From contig CACZRJ010000005.1 in the NCBI GenBank assembly GCA_902783535.1, forward strand, positions 1 to 9,819: DNA of 9,819 nucleotides. The letters are read 5' to 3'. Under the pieces are notes generated by a model. That model ran no database searches and was not told where the DNA came from. It worked only from the letters and a program-made list of their open reading frames with translations. This document shows positions 1 to 6,771 of this stretch, piece after piece (within the stretch, counting starts at the first letter, position 1; each line of letters begins with the position of its first letter). Made by a program: the position numbers and the translations under genes. This stretch comes from an uncultured Ruminococcus sp. (lineage in GTDB: Bacteria > Bacillota > Clostridia > Oscillospirales > CAG-382).

Positions 1-158
1 ACACGGGAGAATACGCGGACAAAGCCGGCGCGTACGGCATCCAGGGCAGAGGGTGCATTCTCGTCGAAAAACTGACCGGAGACTATTTCAACGTGGTCGG
101 ACTGCCCGTCTGCCGCGTATATGAAATGCTTGAACGCTTCACGGAGGGATCGCGATGA
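1..158 (+). CDS. maf: Maf family nucleotide pyrophosphatase, C-terminal end (5' partial)
   Basis: The frame open from base 3 encodes about 51 residues ending at TGA 156-158; the rest of the gene lies before the window. The segment DKAGAYGIQGRG followed by GDYFNVVGLP and a final YEML is the conserved C-terminal block of Maf/YhdE proteins. By family knowledge these cytoplasmic enzymes hydrolyse non-canonical or modified nucleoside triphosphates to monophosphates plus pyrophosphate (house-cleaning), and some are linked to inhibition of septum formation. The visible lysine of DKAG and the glutamine of IQG belong to the usual substrate-pocket motif. The stop codon overlaps the start of the next gene by four bases (ATGA), so the two are very probably cotranscribed and translationally coupled. 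The identification is firm; which nucleotide subfamily it belongs to cannot be told from this tail. Confidence 0.92.
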   Translation, partial: TGEYADKAGAYGIQGRGCILVEKLTGDYFNVVGLPVCRVYEMLERFTEGSR

Positions 159-970
159 CCAGACACCCCTTTTTGATCCTCTGGACGGTTTTGATGGCCG
201 CCCTTCTGATTTTCGGCGTTGCCTGCGACACGCCTTCCGGACCGTCCGAGTCCGGCCTGTCCTCTTCAGGATCAGGCGTTCATCTGTCCTCCGACGTTCC
301 TTCCGGATCTTCCTGGGCGGTCATTTCCCTGCCGTCCTGGTCCGAACCTGATCCTTCCGATTCCGAAGAACCGTCCGACATTTCCGGCACCGAGCCGGTC
401 AGTCTGCCGCCCGTTTCATCCGAAGACAGCGAAAGCGGAAAAACGTCTTCCGAACCCGCGCAAAGCAGTCCCGTATCAGGCGAGCATTCGAAAACGGAGC
501 CGTCGAAGCCGGACGAAAAGTCTTCCGACGAACCGGACGTATCCGTTCCTCCTCTTGAAAAAACGGTTTCTCTCGGAGACGGCATCAGCGTCATGCTTCC
601 GAAAGAGTGGACGTATACCCAGACGGACAAATACCTGATCGACGCGTCCAATCCCGCCATGAGCCAGCACCTGACCGCGGAAAAGACGTCTCTCGACAAT
701 CCGAAGGGACTGACGGACGACATCATCACCGAGGGCATGCTGTCTTCGGTGAGAAACGCGTTCCCGTCCTCGCAGGGATATTCCGTCAGCACCGGCAGCG
801 TATCGACCGGGTCCGGAAAGCATCCGGTCATCACGATCGTCAAGTCCGGCAGTTCGGAGTCCTATCGTCAGCAGGCGTATTTCCTGAAAGGAAAGAACGT
901 CTACATCGTCACCGTATTCGCCGAACGCTCTTCGAACGCTTCCGTGCTCTGGAAATTCGTCCGTCCCTGA
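155..970 (+). CDS. Lipoprotein with long Ser/Pro/Glu-rich linker, function unknown
   Basis: This 271-residue protein begins with a lipoprotein-type signal: a short basic start (MTRH), a hydrophobic core at residues 6-22 and a probable lipobox FGVAC with the acylated Cys at 24. The Gly at -3 is less usual than Leu, but the rest fits. Residues about 25-135 are low-complexity, rich in Ser, Pro, Glu and Asp, and look like an extended linker that spans the cell wall. Residues about 136-271 form the only compact domain; its start (LGDGISVMLPKEWTY) resembles the opening strand-turn of PsbP/DUF1795-like folds, but I cannot assign the family. GGAGGG at 143-148 is well placed for the ATG at 155, which overlaps the maf stop. 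The protein is inferred to be anchored outside the membrane. Opposite-strand and +2 open frames across the linker are by-products of its biased codons. Confidence 0.85.
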   Translation: MTRHPFLILWTVLMAALLIFGVACDTPSGPSESGLSSSGSGVHLSSDVPSGSSWAVISLPSWSEPDPSDSEEPSDISGTEPVSLPPVSSEDSESGKTSSEPAQSSPVSGEHSKTEPSKPDEKSSDEPDVSVPPLEKTVSLGDGISVMLPKEWTYTQTDKYLIDASNPAMSQHLTAEKTSLDNPKGLTDDIITEGMLSSVRNAFPSSQGYSVSTGSVSTGSGKHPVITIVKSGSSESYRQQAYFLKGKNVYIVTVFAERSSNASVLWKFVRP

Positions 971-986
971 GTCATTTTTTCATCCC

Positions 987-1034
987 AAAAGAATCGCCCG
1001 CGCGCCTTTCGACCCGCGGGCGGTGTTTCTTTTT
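987..1034. terminator. Bidirectional Rho-independent terminator between convergent genes
   Basis: CGCCCGCG at 995-1002 pairs perfectly with CGCGGGCG at 1015-1022 across a 12-nt loop. The flanks AAAAGAA (987-993) and TTCTTTT (about 1028-1034) can extend the stem with a small internal loop. On the + strand the stem is followed by TGTTTCTTTTT, on the - strand by ATTCTTTT and then a further T-poor stretch. It sits in the 67-nt gap between the stop of the lipoprotein gene and the stop of the epimerase gene and so can end both transcripts. Confidence 0.8.
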
Positions 1035-1037
1035 CTG

Positions 1038-1859
1038 TCAGTTCAGAACCTTTTTCAGATAGTCGATGGACTGTTTGACGGACGGCATGCGTCCCTCGCC
1101 TTTCGCGGGTTCGTCCTGCTCCACGATCAGCCATTCCGTTCCCGCGTCCGCGGCAGCGGCAATGACTTCCCTGATCGGCATTTTTCCGGAACCGACCGGA
1201 CGGAAATCGAACGGCTTCGCATTCGGGTTCGGCTCTTTCTTGATCCCGATCAGCGCGTACATGTCGTCGGATTTCTCTCCGTCGTAGTCCTTCAGATGCA
1301 GGATCTCCGCGCGTCCGGCGTACTTTCTGACATACGCGGCGGGATCAACGCCCGCGACATGGACCCAGCAGGTGTCCACTTCCGTCAGAAGCTGGTCCGG
1401 CGTCAGACTTTCGTAAAGATAGTCCAGCGCGTAGCGTCCGTCCGGCATCTTGAAGAATTCGAAGTCGTGGTTGTGGTAGCAGAGCTTGATCCCGTTCGCC
1501 TTGCAGACTTCGCTGATCTTTTTGATGTCTTCGACTGTCTTCTGAAATCCGCCGGACTGCGGCCTGTCCTCCGGCATCAGATACGGGACGGCGATCCAGC
1601 GGCAGCCGATCTCCCGGTACAGCGCGACGGTCTCTTCCGGTTTGGAGCGGAGTTCGTCCAGCGGAACGTGCGCGGAAAACAGATCGATGCCCGCCTCTTC
1701 CGCCGCGGAGCGGATCTCCTTCGCGGTCAGGCCGTAGGTGCCGGCCAGTTCCGCGCCTTCGTATCCCATTTCCTTCAGCGCCTTCAGCGTGCCCTTGAAG
1801 TCCTTCGACGCTTCGTCGCGGACGGAATAAAGCTGCACTCCGATTTTAAATGATTTCAT
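1038..1859 (-). CDS. Sugar phosphate isomerase/epimerase (AP endonuclease 2-type TIM barrel)
   Basis: The protein has 273 residues, a typical length for this family. It starts MKSFKIGVQLYSVRDE, the first barrel strand of xylose isomerase-like TIM barrels. Candidate metal-site residues lie at the expected strand ends: YHNHDFEF at 128-135, EVDTCW at 160-165, LHLKD at 187-191 and VEQDE at 246-250. Family members interconvert sugars or sugar phosphates, or act in inositol catabolism, in the cytoplasm; the substrate cannot be read from sequence. The start at 1859 is chosen because AAAGGAAAG lies just upstream and because the homologous part begins there; the same frame stays open further upstream, inside the preceding gene, but that extension is arginine-rich and not protein-like. 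It is the last gene of the minus-strand operon, 26 nt after the membrane protein gene, and is followed by the terminator at 987-1034. Confidence 0.9.
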   Translation of the reverse strand: MKSFKIGVQLYSVRDEASKDFKGTLKALKEMGYEGAELAGTYGLTAKEIRSAAEEAGIDLFSAHVPLDELRSKPEETVALYREIGCRWIAVPYLMPEDRPQSGGFQKTVEDIKKISEVCKANGIKLCYHNHDFEFFKMPDGRYALDYLYESLTPDQLLTEVDTCWVHVAGVDPAAYVRKYAGRAEILHLKDYDGEKSDDMYALIGIKKEPNPNAKPFDFRPVGSGKMPIREVIAAAADAGTEWLIVEQDEPAKGEGRMPSVKQSIDYLKKVLN

Positions 1860-1885
1860 GATACTTTCCTTTCGGCATTGTTTTT

Positions 1886-2359
1886 TCAATTGAAAAACCG
1901 GTTCCAGAAATGCGTTTTTTTCGCATTCGAAGCCTTTTCCGGCTTCTTCGCTATGCTCCCGACGAGGAAGACGGCGCTTCCGACGATCGCGGCGCCGCAG
2001 ATCAGGTACGGGGCGGCGTTCTTCCAGGAAACGTTCCCGACCGGTTTGGATCCGCGCGGACGTTTCTCCGGTTTCGCCTTTTCGGTTTTCTCCGTCTTTT
2101 TCTTTCCGGAAACCAGCTTTCTGACGGAGAATCTGCTTTCTTCCGCCACCTTCAGCCCGTCGACCGCTTCGCACAGCCGCGCGTAGGCGCGTTCTTTTTC
2201 CGCGTCGTTCTCCTTGTTCTGCAGGGCGACTTTCGCGAGACCGACGGCCTCGATCAGACGGTCGCGGCTTTCTTTCGTATACGTTTTTTCGTCAAGCAGC
2301 AGCGCGGATGCGTCGGACAGTTCCCGCAGTTCTTCGGAAATGTCTTTTTCCTGATCCAT
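1886..2359 (-). CDS. Small FIVAR-like membrane protein, function unknown
   Basis: The protein has 157 residues and three parts. Residues 8-72 are predicted helical; the pattern TYTKES..RLIEAV..AK at 26-43 and ARLCEAVDGLK at 60-70 resembles the FIVAR/three-helix modules of Gram-positive surface proteins. Residues 80-114 are strongly basic (many KKKTEK/KPEKRPR runs). Residues about 115-137 form one transmembrane helix with a Gly/Ala-rich face, followed by a short basic tail. There is no signal peptide. The positive charges on both sides of the helix make orientation uncertain; a cytoplasmic N-terminal domain is my inference. The ATG starts one base after the TGA of the M29 aminopeptidase gene and no strong ribosome binding site is visible, so translation is probably coupled. 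The gene is real by codon structure and operon position; the function is unknown. Confidence 0.8.
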   Translation of the reverse strand: MDQEKDISEELRELSDASALLLDEKTYTKESRDRLIEAVGLAKVALQNKENDAEKERAYARLCEAVDGLKVAEESRFSVRKLVSGKKKTEKTEKAKPEKRPRGSKPVGNVSWKNAAPYLICGAAIVGSAVFLVGSIAKKPEKASNAKKTHFWNRFFN

Positions 2360-2360
2360 C

Positions 2361-3587
2361 TCAGATCACCCAGTTGCCGTCGCGGAAGATCGGGACCGCC
2401 TTTCCGTCCTTGTATCCGGTGATGGACAGGTCGTCCGTTCCGATCATGAAGTCGACGTGGAGCTGCGAGTCGTTGACGCCCATGTCCTTGAGCTGTTCCT
2501 GCGTCATATTTTCGAATCCCTCCACGCAGTTGGTGAATCCCCTGCCGATCGCGACGTGGCATCTGGCGTTCTCGTCAAACAGCGTGTTGTAATAGAGGAT
2601 CTTCTGATTGCTGATGGGCGAATCGTACGGGACGAGCGCAAGCTCTCCGAGCATTTTGGAGCCCTCGTCCGAATTCAGAATGGAGTCGAGCACGGATTTG
2701 CCTTTGCGCGCGTCCCAGAAAACGGCCTTTCCGTCTTCGAAGTCGATATAGAAGTCCTCGATCAGATTTCCGCTGAAGGACAGCGGCATCGACGCGACGA
2801 GCCGGCCTTCGCATTTCCCTTTCATCGGAGACGTGAAGACTTCCTCGGTCGGCATGTTCGGATTGAAATAGACGCCGCCGAGCGTGGATTCGCCGCCGGC
2901 GCACCAGTTGGACAGCGGCATCAGCCAGCACTTGAAATTCGTTCCGATGCTGTTCTTGTACTCGAGGTAATCGAAGCGGTAGCTGTTCATCAGCTCGCAC
3001 CGTTTCGCCATTTCGGCGTTTTTCCGGTCCCATTCAGCCAGCGGATCGTTGTCTTTCGTCACGAGGCAGGTTTCGAAAATGCATTCCCAGAGTTTTTTGA
3101 CGGCTGCCGCGGGCGTTTCGTCCGGAAACATCTTTTTTGCCCACTTCTTGCCGGGCACCGCCGCGACCAGCCACTGATATTTGTTTTCCATGGCGTCGAT
3201 GAACGGTTTCATGATCGTATATGTCTTCATGCGGACGCGGCGCATTTTGTCCGGGGACATGCCTTTCAGTCCGTCGGGATCGGCGGACGTCAGCGAGATC
3301 ATCGCCGGCAGCTCTTCCGAGCGGTATTTCTGCTTTGCGATCGCCCATTCCGGGATCTCGGCCAGGTTCGTCACGGAACGGTAGCGGTAGGCGTATTTCG
3401 TGATGGCCTGGTTGCTCCAGTCCACTTCGACAGATTTCGCGCCGGCCAGATACGCTTCGCGTACGAGCTTTTCGACGAACGGGTAGATCTCCGTCGTGGC
3501 GCGGATGACGACCCGCTGCCCCTTCTGGAGGTTGATGCCCCTGCGGACCAGCAGCCGTGCGTATTTTCTTTCGCGAGACAGTCTCAT
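2361..3587 (-). CDS. M29 family (AmpS/PepS-like) metal-dependent aminopeptidase
   Basis: This 408-residue protein matches the length and layout of M29 aminopeptidases (AmpS, PepS, thermophilic aminopeptidase T), cytoplasmic enzymes that remove N-terminal residues from peptides using two metal ions. The N-terminal half (1-200) is the family's Rossmann-like region. The diagnostic motif NMPTEEVFTSP is at 244-254; further expected metal ligands are the Glu at 315 (LGELALVP), His 344 (RCHVAIG), and His 377 with Asp 379 (LHVDFMIG). All appear intact, so the enzyme should be active. The ATG at 3587 is chosen over an in-frame start 33 bases upstream because AAGGAGG (3596-3602) lies 8 nt before it and because family members begin near this point. 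It follows yajC after 69 nt that contain a 12-bp inverted repeat, and precedes the FIVAR-like gene by one base. Confidence 0.95.
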   Translation of the reverse strand: MRLSRERKYARLLVRRGINLQKGQRVVIRATTEIYPFVEKLVREAYLAGAKSVEVDWSNQAITKYAYRYRSVTNLAEIPEWAIAKQKYRSEELPAMISLTSADPDGLKGMSPDKMRRVRMKTYTIMKPFIDAMENKYQWLVAAVPGKKWAKKMFPDETPAAAVKKLWECIFETCLVTKDNDPLAEWDRKNAEMAKRCELMNSYRFDYLEYKNSIGTNFKCWLMPLSNWCAGGESTLGGVYFNPNMPTEEVFTSPMKGKCEGRLVASMPLSFSGNLIEDFYIDFEDGKAVFWDARKGKSVLDSILNSDEGSKMLGELALVPYDSPISNQKILYYNTLFDENARCHVAIGRGFTNCVEGFENMTQEQLKDMGVNDSQLHVDFMIGTDDLSITGYKDGKAVPIFRDGNWVI

Positions 3588-3595
3588 GATGTTTT

Positions 3596-3602
3596 CCTCC
3601 TT
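3596..3602 (-). promoter_or_regulatory. Ribosome binding site of the M29 aminopeptidase
   Basis: On the minus strand this reads AAGGAGG, 8 nt before the ATG ending at 3585. It decides the start codon against the longer in-frame alternative, whose start would lie upstream of this site. Confidence 0.85.
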
Positions 3603-3611
3603 CGAATAGTG

Positions 3612-3647
3612 CGAAAGCATACGGCAGAATGATGACGTATGCTTTCG
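3612..3647. repeat. Perfect 12-bp inverted repeat between yajC and the aminopeptidase gene
   Basis: CGAAAGCATACG (3612-3623) and CGTATGCTTTCG (3636-3647) are exact reverse complements separated by 12 nt. In the minus-strand transcript this would be a stable hairpin just after the yajC stop and before the AAGGAGG of the next gene. No U-tract follows on that strand (CACTATTCG comes next), so it is not a standard intrinsic terminator. Likely roles are a partial terminator, an RNA-processing or 3'-end-protecting hairpin, or a protein-binding operator. Confidence 0.8.
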
Positions 3648-3656
3648 GTTTCCCTG

Positions 3657-4052
3657 TTATTTCTTGAATTTGAGTTTGCCCGATTTGGCTGATTTTTCCG
3701 GTTCGGGCGCCGGATGCGCCTTTTCCTCGACATTGCGGATGGCCCACTTCTGGACCTGCAGACGGGTACGGTCCGCTCCGGTCTCGATCAGAAGCATGTC
3801 GCCCTTGACGCGGACAACGACGCCGACGATGCCGCCGACGGTCGAAATGACGTCGCCGATCTCCACGGAATCGCGCATTTGCGTTGCTTCCTTTTCCTGC
3901 TTTTTCTGCGGGCGGTAGAGAAAGAAGTAGAAGACGAGGCCGAGGACGACGATCATGCCGCCCATGGTTACCAGGCTCATCACGTCGAAGCCGCCGGCTC
4001 CGGCCGCCGCCTGGGAAGTCAGCGTCTGGGGGAGAAAGTTAAACAGGCTCAT
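3657..4052 (-). CDS. yajC: Preprotein translocase subunit YajC
   Basis: The protein has 131 residues. A short N-terminal stretch is followed by one transmembrane helix at about 25-46 (VMSLVTMGGMIVVLGLVFYF) and then the family signature RPQKKQEKE at 47-55. The soluble domain carries the usual IGDVISTVGGIVG pattern (65-77) and a lysine-rich tail with Pro/Glu. By family knowledge YajC is a small inner-membrane partner of SecDF and the Sec channel. The start at 4052 is supported by the homology and by GGAAAGGAA about 9 nt upstream; the ATG overlaps the ymdB stop (ATGA, 4 nt), implying translational coupling. In many genomes yajC sits next to tgt or secDF; here it follows rny-ymdB instead. Confidence 0.95.
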   Translation of the reverse strand: MSLFNFLPQTLTSQAAAGAGGFDVMSLVTMGGMIVVLGLVFYFFLYRPQKKQEKEATQMRDSVEIGDVISTVGGIVGVVVRVKGDMLLIETGADRTRLQVQKWAIRNVEEKAHPAPEPEKSAKSGKLKFKK

Positions 4053-4852
4053 TGTATTGATTCCTTTCCAAATTGAATTCGTTTCACGCCGGTGCATCGT
4101 CCGGCAGACGCGTCGATGGTGAACAGGGCGCCGTGCAGAGCACATTCGCCTTTCGCGTCTTCGATTTTCGTTCGCACGTGCGTCCGGTAGTACGCGAGGA
4201 TCCCCTCTTTCGCTCCGCCGATGATCGAGTCCGCGACGCCGGTCATCCCGAGGTCGGACAGGAAACCCGTTCCGCCAGGGAGGATCCGCTCGTCCGCAGT
4301 CTGAACGTGCGTATGGGTTCCCCAGACGGCGGACAGTCTGCCGTCAAAGGCATTCGCGAACACGGCTTTCTCGCTCGTCGCCTCCGCATGGAAGTCGCAT
4401 ACCGCGACGTCGTATTCGCCTTTCAGTTTATCCAGAACGCGTTCGGTCGCCGTCACGGGGTTGTCGATGGAATAATCCATGAACACCTGGCCCTGCGCGT
4501 TCAGCAGCAGGACCCGGACGCCTTCCGGACCGTAAAGGATGCAGTGCCCTCTGCCCGGCGCCAGCTCCGGGAAATTCAGCGGCCGGAGGACATTGTCGCA
4601 ATCCTCCAGGACGGTGAAGAAGCCCGTATGCCGGAGCGAATGGTTCCCGCCCGTCAAAGCGTCCGCGCCGGCGTCGAGAAGTTCTTTCGCGTCGGCGGCG
4701 CTTGTGCCGTTCCCGCGGGACGCGTTCTCGGCGTTGACGATGACGAGGTCCGCGGAGAATCTGCTCTTGACCGTTCTCAGATGCTCTTTCGCAAAAGCCA
4801 GCCCGTCCGCTCCGTAGATGTCGCCGACGGCGAGAATGTTCAGCGTGCTCAT
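4049..4852 (-). CDS. ymdB: YmdB/TIGR00282 family metallophosphoesterase
   Basis: This 267-residue protein matches the YmdB family throughout. Probable di-metal ligands are Asp 11 (VGDIYG), Glu 42 and Asn 43 (VNAEN), Asn 70 (GGNH), His 155 (DFHAE), and His 180 and His 182 (GTHTH), followed by the conserved FLSDLGMTG (197-205). In Bacillus subtilis YmdB is a 2',3'-cyclic nucleotide phosphodiesterase required for biofilm and nanotube formation and is encoded directly after rny; the same order is seen here. After GGNH this copy has SLRHTG where I recall an IWD/TWD-type sequence in relatives. The start at 4852 lies 9 nt after the rny stop with no clear ribosome binding site, so it probably depends on translation of rny; the stop overlaps the yajC start. 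A cytoplasmic location is expected. Confidence 0.95.
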   Translation of the reverse strand: MSTLNILAVGDIYGADGLAFAKEHLRTVKSRFSADLVIVNAENASRGNGTSAADAKELLDAGADALTGGNHSLRHTGFFTVLEDCDNVLRPLNFPELAPGRGHCILYGPEGVRVLLLNAQGQVFMDYSIDNPVTATERVLDKLKGEYDVAVCDFHAEATSEKAVFANAFDGRLSAVWGTHTHVQTADERILPGGTGFLSDLGMTGVADSIIGGAKEGILAYYRTHVRTKIEDAKGECALHGALFTIDASAGRCTGVKRIQFGKESIQ

Positions 4853-4861
4853 GCGACCGGC

Positions 4862-6406
4862 TTATTTCGCGTAGTCGCTCTGCCTGGTTTCGCGGACGAC
4901 GTTGATCTTGATCTGACCGGGATACTGCAGATCCGTTTCCACCTTACGCGCAATGTCGCGCGCCAGGACGATCATTTCGTCGTCGGAGACCTGGTCCGGC
5001 TTGACCATGATGCGGACTTCGCGTCCGGCCTGGATGGCGAACGCCTTTTCCACGCCCTTGAACGAGTTCGCGATCTCTTCCAGCTGCTGCAGACGCTTGA
5101 TGTAGTTTTCCACATTCTCGCGTCTCGCGCCGGGGCGCGCCGCCGATATGGCGTCGGCCGCCTGGACGATCATTGCGACGTAGGTCGTCGCTTCGACGTC
5201 TCCGTGATGCGCTTCGATCGCGTGGATGACGTCTTTGTGCTCTTTGTATTTCTTCGCGATGTCGACGCCGATCTGGACGTGGGAACCGTCGATCTCGTGC
5301 GTCATCGCCTTTCCGATGTCATGCAGAAGACCGGCTCTTCTCGCCATCGCGACGTCGGCTCCGAGTTCGGAGGCGATCATTCCGGCGATCAGAGAAACTT
5401 CGATGGAGTGACGGAGCACGTTCTGGCCGAAACTCGTACGGTATTTCAGACGTCCGAGGATCTTGATCAGCTCGGGGTTCAGTCCGCGGACGCCGGTCTC
5501 GAACGTCGCCTGTTCGCCGGCCTTCTTGATCGCGGACTCCACTTCCTTGCGGCATTTTTCAACGATCTCTTCCACGCGGGAAGGATGGATGCGGCCGTCG
5601 GACACCAGTTTTTCCAGCGCCATGCGGGCGATCTCTCTGCGCACCGGGTCGAACGTGGAGATGGTGATCGCTTCAGGCGTATCGTCGATGATCAGATCGA
5701 CGCCGGTCAGCGTTTCGATGGAGCGGATGTTCCTTCCTTCGCGCCCGATGATGCGGCCCTTCATTTCGTCGTTCGGCAGCGGAACGACGGATATCGTCTG
5801 CTCCGCCACGCTTTCGGATGCGCATCTCTGTATGGCGAGAGCGATATAGTCTTTCGCTTTTTCCTCCGCGGTCTCGCGGTACTCGTCTTCCAGTTCGGCC
5901 AGCTTCATCGCCAGCTCGTGACGCGTTTCCGTTTCGACGCGGTTCATCAGTTCGTCGTGCGCCTCTTCGCGGGTCATCCCGGCAATGTTCTGAAGCACGC
6001 CGTCCTGCTCCTCGATCTTCTTTTCGATGATCAGCTCTTTTTCTTCGTTGGCCTTGATCTTCGCGTTCAGGACTTCCTCCTTCTTTTCGAGGTTGTCCAT
6101 CTTTTTGTCGAGGTTCTCCTCTTTCTGGTTCAGTCTCTTCTCCTGACGCTGGACTTCCGCTCTGCGTTCCTTCGCTTCCTGTTCCGCGTCGTTTTTGATC
6201 TGCAGTGCCTGATCTTTTGCGTCTACAAGGATTTCCTTGCGTTTCGCGTCGGCCTCTTTCGCCGCTTCTTCAACCAGTCGTTTGGCTTCCTTTTCCGCCG
6301 ATCCGATTTTCTTCTCGGCGATGAATCTTCGCACCATGAAACCGATAAAGAAAAATACAACGGCGGAGGCAATACCCACGATCAGGGCTATCAGCACGGG
6401 GTTCAT
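4862..6406 (-). CDS. rny: Ribonuclease Y
   Basis: This 514-residue protein has the full RNase Y architecture at the usual length. A transmembrane helix at 5-25 is followed by a long charged coiled coil at about 30-200 (Lys/Glu-rich heptads). A KH RNA-binding domain at about 204-270 carries GRIIGREGRNIRSIE (217-231). An HD domain carries His 333 (LRHSIEVS), the catalytic pair His 362-Asp 363 (LLHDIGK), His 400/401 (EAHHGD) and Asp 418 (AADAISAARPG); all key residues are intact. By family knowledge it is a membrane-anchored endoribonuclease that starts bulk mRNA decay in Firmicutes. The start at 6406 is set by AAGGAGG at 6413-6419. It is the first gene of the operon, read from the promoter at 6558-6586 through a leader of about 145 nt. 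Confidence 0.98.
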   Translation of the reverse strand: MNPVLIALIVGIASAVVFFFIGFMVRRFIAEKKIGSAEKEAKRLVEEAAKEADAKRKEILVDAKDQALQIKNDAEQEAKERRAEVQRQEKRLNQKEENLDKKMDNLEKKEEVLNAKIKANEEKELIIEKKIEEQDGVLQNIAGMTREEAHDELMNRVETETRHELAMKLAELEDEYRETAEEKAKDYIALAIQRCASESVAEQTISVVPLPNDEMKGRIIGREGRNIRSIETLTGVDLIIDDTPEAITISTFDPVRREIARMALEKLVSDGRIHPSRVEEIVEKCRKEVESAIKKAGEQATFETGVRGLNPELIKILGRLKYRTSFGQNVLRHSIEVSLIAGMIASELGADVAMARRAGLLHDIGKAMTHEIDGSHVQIGVDIAKKYKEHKDVIHAIEAHHGDVEATTYVAMIVQAADAISAARPGARRENVENYIKRLQQLEEIANSFKGVEKAFAIQAGREVRIMVKPDQVSDDEMIVLARDIARKVETDLQYPGQIKINVVRETRQSDYAK

Positions 6407-6551
6407 AGTTTTCCTCCTTCATCTATGTGAAAACCTATGCCCTTCCGCCTTCTCAGGCCCTGTGCAGTTACCGTTTCCGGCCATTGTATGCAGAAAAAAG
6501 GTGATCTATCTATTGGCAAGCGCCATCAAAAACAGAAAAAACATAAGCTGT
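6407..6551 (-). other. Untranslated leader of the rny transcript
   Basis: The stretch between the predicted transcription start (about 6551) and the rny ATG is about 145 nt. It holds the AAGGAGG site at 6413-6419 and some GC-rich sequence, but I see no recognisable riboswitch, T-box or strong terminator hairpin, and no convincing leader peptide. Its length alone suggests possible post-transcriptional control. Confidence 0.5.
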
Positions 6552-6557
6552 TAGTCT

Positions 6558-6586
6558 ATTATAACTTATATTATGCCTTCTGTAAA
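6558..6586 (-). promoter_or_regulatory. Sigma-A type promoter of the rny operon
   Basis: On the minus strand the -35 element TTTACA (6581-6586) and the -10 element TATAAT (6558-6563) are separated by exactly 17 nt (6564-6580). Five of six -35 bases and all six -10 bases match the consensus. Transcription would begin near 6551. Confidence 0.85.
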
Positions 6587-6771
6587 TAGATTTTTTTCTT
6601 TTTTCGTGCAAGTTTTCGCAATTTCGTCCGAACATCGTTGCTGTAATACTTTGCACTTCACGCAATTTGGCAATTCGCTTATCATGTCCACTGGTTTGCC
6701 GAAATACAAACTCCGTCCTTGGTGACGGTGAGGGTCCTTAATTATCTGTTTTAGCGCGACCTCCCTCTCAC
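6587..6771. other. AT-richer intergenic stretch, no gene seen
   Basis: The 185 bases between the rny promoter and the toxin stop contain no open frame with a ribosome binding site. There is a T-rich run (about 6591-6604) and two weak potential hairpins (CCGTC/GACGG near 6713-6730 and a bulged GTGAG/CTCAC stem near 6730-6772). Neither has a proper U-tract on the minus strand, so I cannot call a toxin-gene terminator. Confidence 0.5.

Noticed and set aside
280..843. Ser/Gly-rich open frame on the - strand opposite the lipoprotein gene
   Set aside because: Its composition mirrors the repetitive Ser/Glu linker codons; the + strand frame has a signal peptide, lipobox and ribosome binding site.
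1882..1897. 16-bp palindrome TTTTTCAATTGAAAAA over the stop of the membrane protein gene
   Set aside because: It is AT-rich with no loop, partly coding, and would form only a weak structure; too likely by chance to call an operator.
1860..2174. Upstream in-frame extension of the epimerase
   Set aside because: The extension overlaps the membrane protein gene in another frame, is Arg/Lys-rich and unlike the family; the start at 1859 has its own AAAGGAAAG.
2457..3632. Open frame of about 391 codons on the + strand opposite the M29 aminopeptidase
   Set aside because: Same signature of a reverse-strand shadow; the opposite strand encodes a complete conserved enzyme with intact metal ligands.
4053..4145. 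Upstream extension of yajC with several in-frame starts
   Set aside because: It overlaps ymdB in another frame, encodes no family-like sequence, and the ATG at 4052 has a ribosome binding site and the expected N-terminus.
4073..6430. Open frame of about 785 codons on the + strand opposite rny and ymdB
   Set aside because: It is exactly antisense to two well-conserved genes, is rich in Arg, Asp, Val, Phe and His as expected from reverse-reading GC-rich codons, matches no family I recognise, and has no ribosome binding site.
6407..6551. Riboswitch or T-box in the rny leader
   Set aside because: I looked for conserved riboswitch cores and a terminator/antiterminator pair and found none that I could name.
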